Origin: Desulfovibrio sp. | GTDB lineage: Bacteria; Desulfobacterota; Desulfovibrionia; Desulfovibrionales; Desulfovibrionaceae | DNA: 9,967 nt | Direction of reading: 5' to 3' | NCBI GenBank assembly: GCA_031275955.1 | Contig: JAISNZ010000227.1 | Location: forward strand, 1-9,967 | Shown: one piece after another, positions 1 to 6,231 of the stretch | Numbering within the stretch: position 1 is the first letter of the stretch | Layout of the letters: each line of letters opens with the position of its first letter | Translations under genes and position numbers: made by a program | Notes under the pieces: generated by a model | The model's database searches: none | Told to the model about the DNA's origin: nothing | What the model saw: the letters and a program-made list of their open reading frames with translations, nothing else

Positions 1-405
1 ATATCCCCCGTCCAGAAACACCGCCCCCAGAACCGCCTCAAAGGCGTCGCTGAGCAGGGAATCCCTGTCCCTTCCCCCCTGGCTTTCCTCCCCCTTGCCA
101 AGAATCAGGGCCTGCGGCAAGCCCAGGGAGCGGGCAAGTCCGGCCAGGGTTTCCTGCTTGACCAGCCGGGAGCGCATGGCCGTCAACTGCCCTTCCCGGG
201 TTTCCGGAAAACGGCGGTACAGTTCGTCGGAAATACAGAGTTCCAATACCGCGTCGCCCAAAAATTCCAGGCGCTCGTTGTGTTCCGCGCCGGTCTGCCG
301 CTCGTTGGCATAGGAACTGTGGGTCAAAGCCGTCCGCAGCAGCCTGACCTCCCTGAAGGAATAGGGAATCCCGATCCGTACCGGCAGGTCGCAATCCGCA
401 GACAT
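1..405 (-). CDS. rnc: Ribonuclease III, N-terminal part (runs off window)
   Basis: Endoribonuclease that cuts double-stranded RNA during rRNA processing and mRNA turnover. Only the first 135 codons are present; the reading frame is open to base 1, so the end of the catalytic domain and the dsRNA-binding domain lie outside. The family signature NERLEFLGDAVL is at residues 43-54. By alignment with E. coli RNase III, acidic residues E44, E47 and D51 fall on the active-site positions, the EG of ETREGQ matches the E65 region, and D and E in SDAFEAVLGAVFLD match the last two metal ligands. The ATG at 403-405 is chosen because a purine-rich stretch (AGGGGAGGGAG) directly precedes it and the N-terminus has the normal family length. 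The gene has its own promoter and a leader of about 180 nt. It is separate from the zinc operon, although no strong terminator lies between them. Confidence 0.96.
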   Translation of the reverse strand, partial: MSADCDLPVRIGIPYSFREVRLLRTALTHSSYANERQTGAEHNERLEFLGDAVLELCISDELYRRFPETREGQLTAMRSRLVKQETLAGLARSLGLPQALILGKGEESQGGRDRDSLLSDAFEAVLGAVFLDGGY

Positions 406-593
406 CTCCCTCCCCTGCTCCGGCGGCGTGTTGTGGCCGGGATCGTCGTGGCCCTGGTTATGCGTAACGTATAAACAGGACTGCCCCTGAAGGACCGCCA
501 TCCGTCAGAGGCAATAAACTCGCACAAAACGCGGGGGACTTGCCAGGGCCGGGGTCGCTCCGGCCACCCGGCCTACTTGGCCCACTTGACAAC
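406..593 (-). other. Structured 5' leader of rnc
   Basis: Untranslated stretch between the predicted rnc promoter and its ATG. I see no gene in it. On the transcribed strand it can form several stems. The best is the hairpin at 480-515 (listed separately). A second is an 8-bp perfect long-range pair between 543-550 and 450-457 (GGCCCTGG with CCAGGGCC) that would enclose that hairpin. Near the 5' end there is a GC-rich 6-bp stem, 547-552 with 560-565 (7-nt loop), and a competing pair, 548-553 with 567-572. An open frame starting at a GTG around 527 runs into rnc in another frame, but it has no ribosome binding site and is not called. Confidence 0.5.
480..515 (-). promoter_or_regulatory. Long imperfect hairpin in rnc leader
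   Basis: In the minus-strand transcript, bases 515-505 pair with 490-480 over 11 positions, two of them G-U. After one mismatch (504/491) a further 3 bp (503-501 with 494-492) pair, closing a 6-nt loop. This is the longest helix I find in the leader. E. coli RNase III is known to cut a stem-loop in its own mRNA leader and so limit its own synthesis. That this hairpin plays the same role is inference. Confidence 0.45.
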
Positions 594-622
594 AGCCTAT
601 ATATTCCCCCGCTCCGTGTCAA
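594..622 (-). promoter_or_regulatory. Sigma70-type promoter for rnc
   Basis: On the minus strand a perfect -35 box TTGACA (617-622) is followed by a 17-bp spacer and the -10 hexamer TAGGCT (594-599), which keeps the three most conserved -10 positions (T, A and final T). The spacer is AT-rich at its downstream end (AATATA). Predicted transcription start is near 586-588. The direct repeats at 625-662 lie immediately upstream of the -35 box, where an activator or overlapping repressor could bind. Confidence 0.6.
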
Positions 623-624
623 GC

Positions 625-662
625 TGTCGCGAGCATGTGTGTCGCGAGCATGTGTCGCGACA
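625..662. repeat. 15-bp tandem repeat plus TGTCGCGACA palindrome
   Basis: The unit TGTCGCGAGCATGTG occurs twice in direct tandem without a mismatch (625-639 and 640-654). The octamer TGTCGCGA then occurs a third time (653-660), where it forms part of the perfect 10-bp palindrome TGTCGCGACA (653-662). The three octamers are spaced 15 and 13 bp apart and sit at about -37 to -75 relative to the predicted rnc start. Multiple phased copies next to a promoter suggest a protein-binding array. I do not recognise the binding protein. Confidence 0.6.
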
Positions 663-719
663 AAAGAAGACGATGAGGGCCGTCACCGGGATAATGATCC
701 GCACAAAGGGTCATCTCTG

Positions 720-740
720 AAAAAGACCGGGAATTACCCG
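720..740 (-). terminator. Weak terminator-like hairpin at end of znuB
   Basis: On the minus strand CGGG (740-737) and CCCG (731-728) can pair around a 5-nt loop that includes the znuB stop codon, followed within 3 nt by five T residues (724-720). A 4-bp stem is weak for an intrinsic terminator. No better candidate was found between znuB and the rnc promoter, so read-through into rnc is possible. Confidence 0.25.
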
Positions 741-1600
741 CGGAAAAAGCGCCGGAGGATCAGGCTCAGGCAGAACCAGGCGCAGGCGATGAGGATAATG
801 GTCGCCCCGCTGGCCGTGCCCGGCCAGTCGCGGGTGGAGAGCAGAAGCCCGCCCACGGCGGAACTGGCCCCCGCCAGGGCGGCCCACCAGAACATGCCCC
901 CGGCGGAGCGGGCCAGGTTGCGGGCCGTGGCGGCCGGAACGATGAGCAGGGCCGTCACCAGCAGCACCCCCACGGCCTGCACCGAAAACATGACCACCAG
1001 GGACAGCAGGGCGGCGAAGACATACTGGCAAAGGGCCGTGCGCACGCCGTGGGCCTTGGCCACCCGGGAGTCCAGTCCCAGGAGGATCATGCTGTTGAAG
1101 GCCAGGATCTGAAACAGAAGCAGGGCCAGGCCGAGGAGCAGCAACCAGGCGATGTCCGCCTGGCTGACGGTCAGGATGTCGCCGTACAAAAACTGCCGCA
1201 CATCGCGCGCGGCCGTGCCCTCCCGGCTGATCACGGCCAGGCCGAAGGCCACCGCCCCGGAAAAGAAGACCCCGATCACCGTGTCCGGCGGCAGGAGGCT
1301 GCCGCGCTGCACGGCGACGATCCCCAATCCCACCAGCAGCCCGAAGAGGGGCATGGCCAGGCTCGGATGCACCCCCAGGATCAGGCCCAGGGCCACCCCG
1401 GCAAAGGCGGAATGGCTGATGGCGTCGGAAAAAAAGGACATGCGGGCATTGACCACATGCACCCCGAGGGTCGCCGCCATGGGGGCGAGCAGGAGCAGGG
1501 CGAAGAAGGCCCGTTGCATGAAGGCCGCCTGCATGCACTCCAGGGGCAGCGCCCCCAGCCAGGCGTAGACGGGGGAGAGATCCGGCGGCATCAGGCGCAT
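734..1600 (-). CDS. znuB: Zinc ABC transporter permease ZnuB
   Basis: Inner-membrane permease of the high-affinity zinc importer, 288 aa, the usual length for the ABC-3 (zinc/manganese/iron chelate) permease family. It is mostly hydrophobic, with about eight or nine predicted membrane helices, for example around residues 29-47, 66-97, 105-125, 150-173, 190-222, 234-254 and 264-282. Family motifs visible are FFSDAISHSAFAGVALG (about 56-72) and GVLLVTALLIVPAATARNLA (211-230). The start chosen is the ATG at 1598-1600, overlapping the end of znuC by 10 bp, because GAAAGG lies about 6 nt upstream. A second ATG at 1589-1591, fused to the znuC stop as TGATG, is possible but lacks its own ribosome binding site. 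It is the last gene of the zinc operon and should act with the ZnuC and ZnuA encoded just before it. Confidence 0.93.
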   Translation of the reverse strand: MRLMPPDLSPVYAWLGALPLECMQAAFMQRAFFALLLLAPMAATLGVHVVNARMSFFSDAISHSAFAGVALGLILGVHPSLAMPLFGLLVGLGIVAVQRGSLLPPDTVIGVFFSGAVAFGLAVISREGTAARDVRQFLYGDILTVSQADIAWLLLLGLALLLFQILAFNSMILLGLDSRVAKAHGVRTALCQYVFAALLSLVVMFSVQAVGVLLVTALLIVPAATARNLARSAGGMFWWAALAGASSAVGGLLLSTRDWPGTASGATIILIACAWFCLSLILRRFFRG

Positions 1601-2343
1601 GTCCGCCTTTCCAGGGGCAGGGAGAGCAGGCCCTGATGGATGCCGAACAAACCGGTCAGCACCTCAGGGGTGAAGACCTGTTCCGGGGGACCCGCGGCCA
1701 GGAGGACGCGCTTGAGACAGAGGACATGGGTGGCGTGATGCGCCGCCAGGCCGAGGTCGTGGCTGACCATGATCTGGGTGAAGGCGTGGCGGCGGCGCAA
1801 GTCCTCCAGAAGGGCGCAGAGCAGGAGATCCCCCTGGGGGTCCATCCCGGCGGAGGGTTCGTCCAGAAGGAGCAGGTCAGGCTCCCGTTGCAGGGCCAGG
1901 GCCAGAAAGACCCTCTGCATCTCTCCGCCGGAAAGGGCCCCCAGCCGGCGCGCGGCCAGATGCTCCGCCCGGACCGTCTCAAGAAAACGCAGGGCCCGGA
2001 CGCGGGCGCCGGCCCGCGGACCCAGCCAGAGGGGGCTGCGCTGCAGGCCCATACTCAGAAACTCCAGCACGGTCAGGGGCAGGCCCTGGTCCGCCCGGGC
2101 GTTCTGGGGCACATAGCCGATGCGGGGGCGGCCCCCGTTTTTTCCGGGCGCGAAGGCAATCTCGCCGCTGTAGCGCATGTCCCCGAGCAAAGCCATGAGC
2201 AGCGTGGTCTTTCCGGCCCCGTTCGGCCCGATGAGCATGGTGCAACTATGGCCAGGAATGACGGCCCGGATGTCCTCCAGAACCTGGAGACTGCCGCGGC
2301 GCACGGAAAGGCCGCGCAGGACGACCGCGTCAGGGGTTTCCAA
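1591..2343 (-). CDS. znuC: Zinc ABC transporter ATPase ZnuC
   Basis: Cytoplasmic ATPase that powers zinc import through ZnuB, 250 aa. All catalytic motifs are intact: Walker A GPNGAGKTT (39-47), Q-loop Q80, signature LSGGE (137-141), Walker B LLLLDEP (157-163, catalytic E162) and switch His H195 in MVSHD. The start is read as TTG (2341-2343) because GGAAAG lies about 5 nt upstream and the frame then begins just before the first beta strand; no in-frame ATG lies nearby. This start overlaps the znuA stop by 14 bp, indicating translational coupling. The C-terminus ends in a short Cys-containing tail, ERRTCA, which may be incidental. Sequence alone cannot fully separate zinc from manganese ABC ATPases; adjacency to zur and zrgA makes zinc by far the best reading. 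Confidence 0.93.
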   Translation of the reverse strand: METPDAVVLRGLSVRRGSLQVLEDIRAVIPGHSCTMLIGPNGAGKTTLLMALLGDMRYSGEIAFAPGKNGGRPRIGYVPQNARADQGLPLTVLEFLSMGLQRSPLWLGPRAGARVRALRFLETVRAEHLAARRLGALSGGEMQRVFLALALQREPDLLLLDEPSAGMDPQGDLLLCALLEDLRRRHAFTQIMVSHDLGLAAHHATHVLCLKRVLLAAGPPEQVFTPEVLTGLFGIHQGLLSLPLERRTCA

Positions 2344-3208
2344 GGGCGCTTTCCAGGGCTTGCAGGTTATGGCGCATCACCTGGGAAAAATACTCCAGGG
2401 GCGCGTCCTCCGGGCCCGCGGCCACAGGGTCCAGAAGCACCAGGGGGACGCCGCCCTCCTCGGCCAGCATCCTGCCCGCCCTGTCCGGGGTTTGCGGCTC
2501 CAGGACGACGGCCGCGACGCCCCGCAGCTGCCCGCGCAGGGACAAGAGCCTTGCCGCCGACGGCTCCTGCCCCTCATGGATCTGGATTGCCCCGGCCACC
2601 GTCAGCCCGGCGTCAGCGGCCAGGTAATCGAAAACGTCGTGTTGCACCAGGATGCTCGGGTGCCCCAGCCTGTTCCCCAGGGCGGCGAACTGCCGGGCCA
2701 GCTCGCGCATTTCCCGCGCGTAGGCCCCGGCGTTGCGGGCATAGAGCTGCGCATGGCCGGGGTCCTGCTCGGCCAGGGCCGCCCCCATCCTTTCCGCCAG
2801 CAGGGCCGACAGGGATGGGGAGGCGAAAAAATGGGGGTTGGCGCGGGCATGGCCGCGCAGCGCGGCGGCGGCCTCCAGGATGCGCGGGGACTTTTCCCCC
2901 GCCGCCGGGTCGTTGCGCGCCATCCGGGGAATATAGGCGTCCAGCCCGCCCCCGTTGAGGATCAGAATATCCGCGCCCGCAAGCCGGAGCAGGTCCCGGG
3001 GGCTCAGGGCGTAGTTGTGGGGGCAGCCCGCCCCGGCCGGGATCAGGAGATCCACCCGCAGGTCCGGCACATCGCGGACCACGTTCCGGGCCACCAGCCA
3101 GAGGGGGAAGGTCGCCGCCAGAATCCGCGTTTCCGCCGCCGCAAGGGGGGGAGGGGCGGCGAAAAGGAAAAAAAGGAGAAGCAAAACGATCAGCCGGGGG
3201 CGCAACAT
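2330..3208 (-). CDS. znuA: Zinc ABC transporter substrate-binding protein ZnuA (no His-rich loop)
   Basis: Periplasmic zinc-binding protein of the cluster A-I (ZnuA/TroA) type, 292 aa. An N-terminal signal peptide (hydrophobic core about 6-22, probable cleavage after the AAA at 23-25) is followed by the two-lobed binding domain. Metal ligands expected from the family are H64 (GCPHNYALSP), H126 (NPHFFASP), H190 (VQHDVFDYLA) and an acidic residue at D260 (LLDPVA). ZnuA proteins usually carry a His/Asp-rich loop between the first and second ligand; here that segment (about 100-125) has only one extra His. The ATG at 3206-3208 has AGGAA 7 nt upstream and overlaps the end of zur by 19 bp. The nearby His-rich ZrgA may supply the metal-gathering role of the missing loop (inference). 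Confidence 0.92.
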   Translation of the reverse strand: MLRPRLIVLLLLFFLFAAPPPLAAAETRILAATFPLWLVARNVVRDVPDLRVDLLIPAGAGCPHNYALSPRDLLRLAGADILILNGGGLDAYIPRMARNDPAAGEKSPRILEAAAALRGHARANPHFFASPSLSALLAERMGAALAEQDPGHAQLYARNAGAYAREMRELARQFAALGNRLGHPSILVQHDVFDYLAADAGLTVAGAIQIHEGQEPSAARLLSLRGQLRGVAAVVLEPQTPDRAGRMLAEEGGVPLVLLDPVAAGPEDAPLEYFSQVMRHNLQALESALGNP

Positions 3209-3651
3209 GGGCAGATTCCTTGCACTTCCACGCTGCCTCCGGCCAGGGAAAAACCCAGCTCGTTCAGCCTGCGGAGCATGGAATGGTACAGTTCGGGGTC
3301 GTCAATTTCCTCGGTTCTCCGGCAGACGGAACAAACCAGCAGGAAGAGACGCCGCCCTGCATGTTCCCCGGTGCAGGCCACATAGGCGTTGAGGGCGTTG
3401 ACCCGGTGGACAAGTCCCTGCTCCAGCAGGAAGCCCAGGGTCCGGTAGGCTGTCGCCGGGGGAATGGGCCTGCCGGAATCGCGCATGGCTTCCAGAAGAT
3501 CATAGGCCTTTACCGGCCCGCCGCGTTCCAGAAGGATCTCCAGAACCTCGCGCCGCAGGCGGGTCAGCCGCAACCCCCGTTCCGCGCACCGCCGTTCCGC
3601 CGCCAGGATCAGGGCCGCCCGCTTCGGCGCCGTCCCCTCGTTCCCCCCCAC
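3190..3651 (-). CDS. zur: Fur-family zinc uptake regulator Zur
   Basis: Zinc-sensing repressor, 153 aa. The N-terminal winged helix (about 20-85) contains KAYDLLEAM and PPATAYRTLGFLLEQGLVHRV, which closely match E. coli Zur (SAYDLLDLL, PPTVYRALDFLLEQGFVHKV) and are unlike Fur or PerR. The dimerisation domain has the structural zinc cysteines C107xxC110 and C147/C149/C150 near the C-terminus; H82, C93 and H97 are candidates for the sensory zinc site. The start is a GTG (3649-3651), 5 nt after the stop of the DUF3299 gene; its ribosome binding site is weak, so it is probably translated by coupling. No better ATG keeps the recognition domain. Being fifth in the operon behind a single Zur-like operator at 6902-6931, it should repress its own synthesis. 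Confidence 0.93.
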   Translation of the reverse strand: MGGNEGTAPKRAALILAAERRCAERGLRLTRLRREVLEILLERGGPVKAYDLLEAMRDSGRPIPPATAYRTLGFLLEQGLVHRVNALNAYVACTGEHAGRRLFLLVCSVCRRTEEIDDPELYHSMLRRLNELGFSLAGGSVEVQGICPCCAPG

Positions 3652-3656
3652 GGGAT

Positions 3657-4262
3657 CTACTCGAGGGGGTCTGTATAGGGTTCAACCCGGTCGGGGACCA
3701 GGGCATAGCCCACGCCGCCCATGTCCGTATCCCGTCTGTGGATGACGATTTTCCCATACACCCACACGGGTTCCATGGCCTGAACTTCCATAAGGGGCGT
3801 CTCCATCGTGATATGGATGATCTGGTTGGCCGGAGGAGGCGGCACATGAATACAGGCCCCGAAGTACGGCACCAGCAGAAATTCCTTCAGCCCGCCCTCC
3901 CCCTCGAAATCCAGGGGGGCTACAAAGCCCGGGATCCTGATCAGGGTTTCGCCGATTTCCGGGTTGACAGGGGCATCATCCCACATCTTCCGGAATTTTT
4001 CAAAGGCCAGCTGAACCCTCGGATCGTCGTCCTCCATCTCGTCCAGGTTCATCCCGGCAAAGGCGTCCGCGGGATTCCAGGAAGACGGGATCAAATCGTC
4101 CCACTCTATCTCTTTATACCCGCCCTGGGCAAGGGCGTTTTCCGGCGAATTTTCCAGCCGGTCCCCGACGGCGTAGCGGCCGGAACCCTCCGCCGCGCCC
4201 GCGGCGGGAGGCTCCGCGCTCCAGAAGGCCAGGAGCAGGACAAGGAAAGAGAGGCCCTTCAT
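3657..4262 (-). CDS. DUF3299 exported protein of zinc-linked ABC cluster
   Basis: 201-aa exported protein. A cleavable signal peptide (hydrophobic core about 4-15, probable cleavage in AGAAEG near residue 24) precedes a DUF3299 domain. Features typical of this family are the EIEWDDLIPSSW segment (51-62), RIPGFVAPLD (109-118), the strongly conserved FLLVPYFGACIHVPPPPANQ (128-147) with C137 and H139, and a beta-rich C-terminus (VWVYGKI). The biochemical function of the family is not known to me. C137 and H139 could bind a metal, but that is inference. The ATG at 4260-4262 overlaps the permease stop as ATGA; a longer upstream frame exists but lies inside the permease gene and would bury the signal peptide. 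P. aeruginosa PA4066, in a zinc-responsive cluster with ZrgA-like, ABC ATPase and FtsX genes, is the comparable case. Confidence 0.85.
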   Translation of the reverse strand: MKGLSFLVLLLAFWSAEPPAAGAAEGSGRYAVGDRLENSPENALAQGGYKEIEWDDLIPSSWNPADAFAGMNLDEMEDDDPRVQLAFEKFRKMWDDAPVNPEIGETLIRIPGFVAPLDFEGEGGLKEFLLVPYFGACIHVPPPPANQIIHITMETPLMEVQAMEPVWVYGKIVIHRRDTDMGGVGYALVPDRVEPYTDPLE

Positions 4263-5530
4263 GTGGAGACGGTCAGGCCGTCGGCCAGACTGAGGCGGTA
4301 GGCCCGAAAGGCCGGGATAAGGCCGGCCAGGAAACCGGCCAGGAGAATGCCGCCCAGGATCGCCCATTCCCTGGCCACAGGGGGGGAAAGATAGAGGGCA
4401 ATCCCGTACCTGTCCGCCAGGACAGGCCCCAGGCCGGCGATGAGCAGCGCAAGGGCGGCGGTTCCGGCCAGGATGCCGCAGGACATGAGCAGCAGCCCCT
4501 CGCAGGCGAGGAGGAGGACAATGTCCAAGGGCCCCGCTCCCGCGGAGCGGAGAATGGCCAGCTCGCGCCGCCTTTCCCCCAGGCCGGCGAGAATGGCGGC
4601 GGCCAGACCCATCAGGCCGGTGACCGTCACCAGCAGGGAAACGAGAAGAAGAACCCGCTCTCCCGCGCCGATCATCGTCCAGAGCTGATCCATGGCCACG
4701 CCGGGCATGACGCCCATGAGGGCCTCCCCGGGATAGTCATTCACCTGGCGCTGCAGGGCGAAGACCCGGCCGCGGTTTTTCAGGCCGAGAAGCAGGGCGG
4801 TGACCCTTTTCGGCTCCAGATTGAATTTGCGCGCCTGATCCGCCCGCACCTGAAAGCCCGGCACAGGCGCGCCGCCCTGCCAGTCAAGATGGATGGCCTC
4901 CATGGCCTCAAGGCTGATGTACAGCGACCTGTCCACCGGGGTGCCGGTGGGTCTGAGTACCCCTGTCACCGCAAAGGGCTTGTCCGTATGCTCGGCCAGC
5001 TTGCCCGCTCCGCTGCCGTGCGCGAGAGTAAGGACGCTTCCCGGACGGTAGCCCAGGTTTTTCGCCGCCTCGGCCCCCACGACCAGATCATACAGATCCC
5101 GGAAAGGCTCTCCCTGGGCGAAGCGGAGGCTTTCCCCCCGGCGGTAGCTGTAGCGCTGAAAAAAGGCCGGGGTGGTGGCCACCACCGGATAGCCCTGGTG
5201 GGAATCCCCCAGGGCAAGGGGGATGCTCCAGGCCACCTCGCTCCGCTCCGCGATCCGCCGGGCGCTGTCCCAGCTGATCTCGGAGGTCGCCCCGCCAAGG
5301 TGGAAAATCGCATACAGCATGAGCTGCAAGGGGCTTCCGCGCGCTCCCACCACCAGATCCGTCCCGGAAACGGACTGCCGGAAACTTTCCCGCGCCTGTC
5401 CGCGCACCCGCTCAATGCCCAGGAGAAGGGCCGTGGAAAGGGCCACGGAAAAAACCACCAAGGCCAGGGTGCCCCTCCTGTTCCAGGCGCTTTGCCCGGA
5501 AAGCCGGAGCAGGTAGAAAAACCGCCTCAT
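4259..5530 (-). CDS. FtsX/MacB-type ABC transporter permease
   Basis: 423-aa inner-membrane permease of the MacB/FtsX/LolC superfamily. Topology is the standard four helices: one N-terminal (about 20-38), a large periplasmic MacB-like core domain (about 40-285), then helices at about 293-317, 336-368 and 388-407. The cytoplasmic coupling segment GERRRELAILRSAGA (318-332) that contacts the ATPase is well conserved. The start is the ATG at 5528-5530, which overlaps the ATPase stop as ATGA; the frame stays open further upstream but there it only shadows the ATPase gene. It pairs with the preceding ATPase. Such systems usually work as mechanotransmitters or release/export machines rather than importers. 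The cargo here is unknown; a link to zinc is inferred from the operon and from the PA4065-like neighbourhood. Confidence 0.9.
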   Translation of the reverse strand: MRRFFYLLRLSGQSAWNRRGTLALVVFSVALSTALLLGIERVRGQARESFRQSVSGTDLVVGARGSPLQLMLYAIFHLGGATSEISWDSARRIAERSEVAWSIPLALGDSHQGYPVVATTPAFFQRYSYRRGESLRFAQGEPFRDLYDLVVGAEAAKNLGYRPGSVLTLAHGSGAGKLAEHTDKPFAVTGVLRPTGTPVDRSLYISLEAMEAIHLDWQGGAPVPGFQVRADQARKFNLEPKRVTALLLGLKNRGRVFALQRQVNDYPGEALMGVMPGVAMDQLWTMIGAGERVLLLVSLLVTVTGLMGLAAAILAGLGERRRELAILRSAGAGPLDIVLLLACEGLLLMSCGILAGTAALALLIAGLGPVLADRYGIALYLSPPVAREWAILGGILLAGFLAGLIPAFRAYRLSLADGLTVST

Positions 5531-6231
5531 CCTGTCGCCGCCTCGTTGATTTCCGTAAACTCCAGCCGGACGGGGAAGGCTTCGGCCAGACTCCTGTCGT
5601 GGCTGACAAAGAGCAGGCCGGCCCCGGCCTCCCGGCACTCCCGCAGGAGCAGCCGCAGGAATCCCTCGCGCCTGTCCGCGTCCAGCGAAGATGTCGGCTC
5701 GTCGGCGATCAGCAGGGAGGGACCGCCCATCAGGGCGCGGGCCGCGGCCACCCGCTGCTGCTGCCCCACCGAAAGGCGCGTGACCTGCCTGTTCCACAAA
5801 TCCGGGGCGAGATCCAGACGCTCCAGCAACCTGTGCGCGGCCCGCAAGGGGCTTCCCGCCGCCTCTTTCGCCCGCAGCCGGCGCTTCCGGGAAAAATGGC
5901 AGGGAATCAGCACGTTTTCCAGAATCGAAAGATAGGGGATCAGGTTGAACTGCTGGAAGATAAACCCGATCTCATCGCCGCGAAAGGCGTCCCGCGCCCA
6001 TCCGCCAAGGGAATGCAGACAGACCCCGTTGACGGTCACGGAGCCGGACCGGGGCCGCAAAATTCCTCCGATCAGGGCGAGCAAGGTGCTTTTGCCGCTT
6101 CCGCTGGGTCCGGAGAGGAAAACCTGCTCGCCGGGGGCCAGACTGAAGGAGGAGATCCTGATGACCGCCCGCTCCTGCCCCGGCCAGGCGAAAACAAGCC
6201 GGCTCAGGCGGACCGCGGCCCTGCCTACCAT
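5527..6231 (-). CDS. LolD/MacB-type ABC transporter ATPase
   Basis: 234-aa ATPase of the LolD/MacB/FtsE group, partner of the FtsX-type permease that follows. Motifs are complete: Walker A GPSGSGKST (41-49), Q-loop IFQQFNLIPYLS (91-102), signature LSVGQQQR (153-160), Walker B LLIADEPT (173-180, catalytic E178), D-loop SSLD (181-184) and switch H211. The signature reads LSVGQ rather than LSGGQ, a mild variation also seen in functional ATPases. The ATG at 6229-6231 overlaps the zrgA stop by 7 bp. It is homologous to LolD, but the single permease and the zinc neighbours argue against a lipoprotein-release LolCDE complex. Confidence 0.92.
   Translation of the reverse strand: MVGRAAVRLSRLVFAWPGQERAVIRISSFSLAPGEQVFLSGPSGSGKSTLLALIGGILRPRSGSVTVNGVCLHSLGGWARDAFRGDEIGFIFQQFNLIPYLSILENVLIPCHFSRKRRLRAKEAAGSPLRAAHRLLERLDLAPDLWNRQVTRLSVGQQQRVAAARALMGGPSLLIADEPTSSLDADRREGFLRLLLRECREAGAGLLFVSHDRSLAEAFPVRLEFTEINEAATG

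Noticed and set aside
324..527. Small leader ORF starting at GTG near 527
   Set aside because: No ribosome binding site, Arg-rich shadow composition, and most of it lies inside rnc or its leader helices.
625..662. CRISPR or larger repeat array
   Set aside because: Only two full copies of 15 bp with no spacers and no cas genes.
1636..2958. 440-codon open frame on the plus strand
   Set aside because: Antisense to znuC and znuA, which have complete family motifs. Composition is low-complexity Pro/Arg/Gly.
2177..3385. 402-codon open frame on the plus strand
   Set aside because: Antisense to znuC, znuA and zur. No motif, and the minus-strand genes account for the region.
4263..4367. N-terminal extension of the DUF3299 gene by 35 codons
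   Set aside because: It lies inside the permease gene in another frame and would bury the signal peptide. The ATGA overlap start fits better.
5531..5797. N-terminal extension of the FtsX-type permease by 89 codons
   Set aside because: It overlaps the ATPase gene, has no membrane segment or family similarity, and an ATGA junction start with a normal N-terminal helix is present.
4259..6231. LolCDE lipoprotein-release system
   Set aside because: The ATPase is LolD-like, but there is one permease, no LolE or LolA partner, and the flanking genes are zinc-related.
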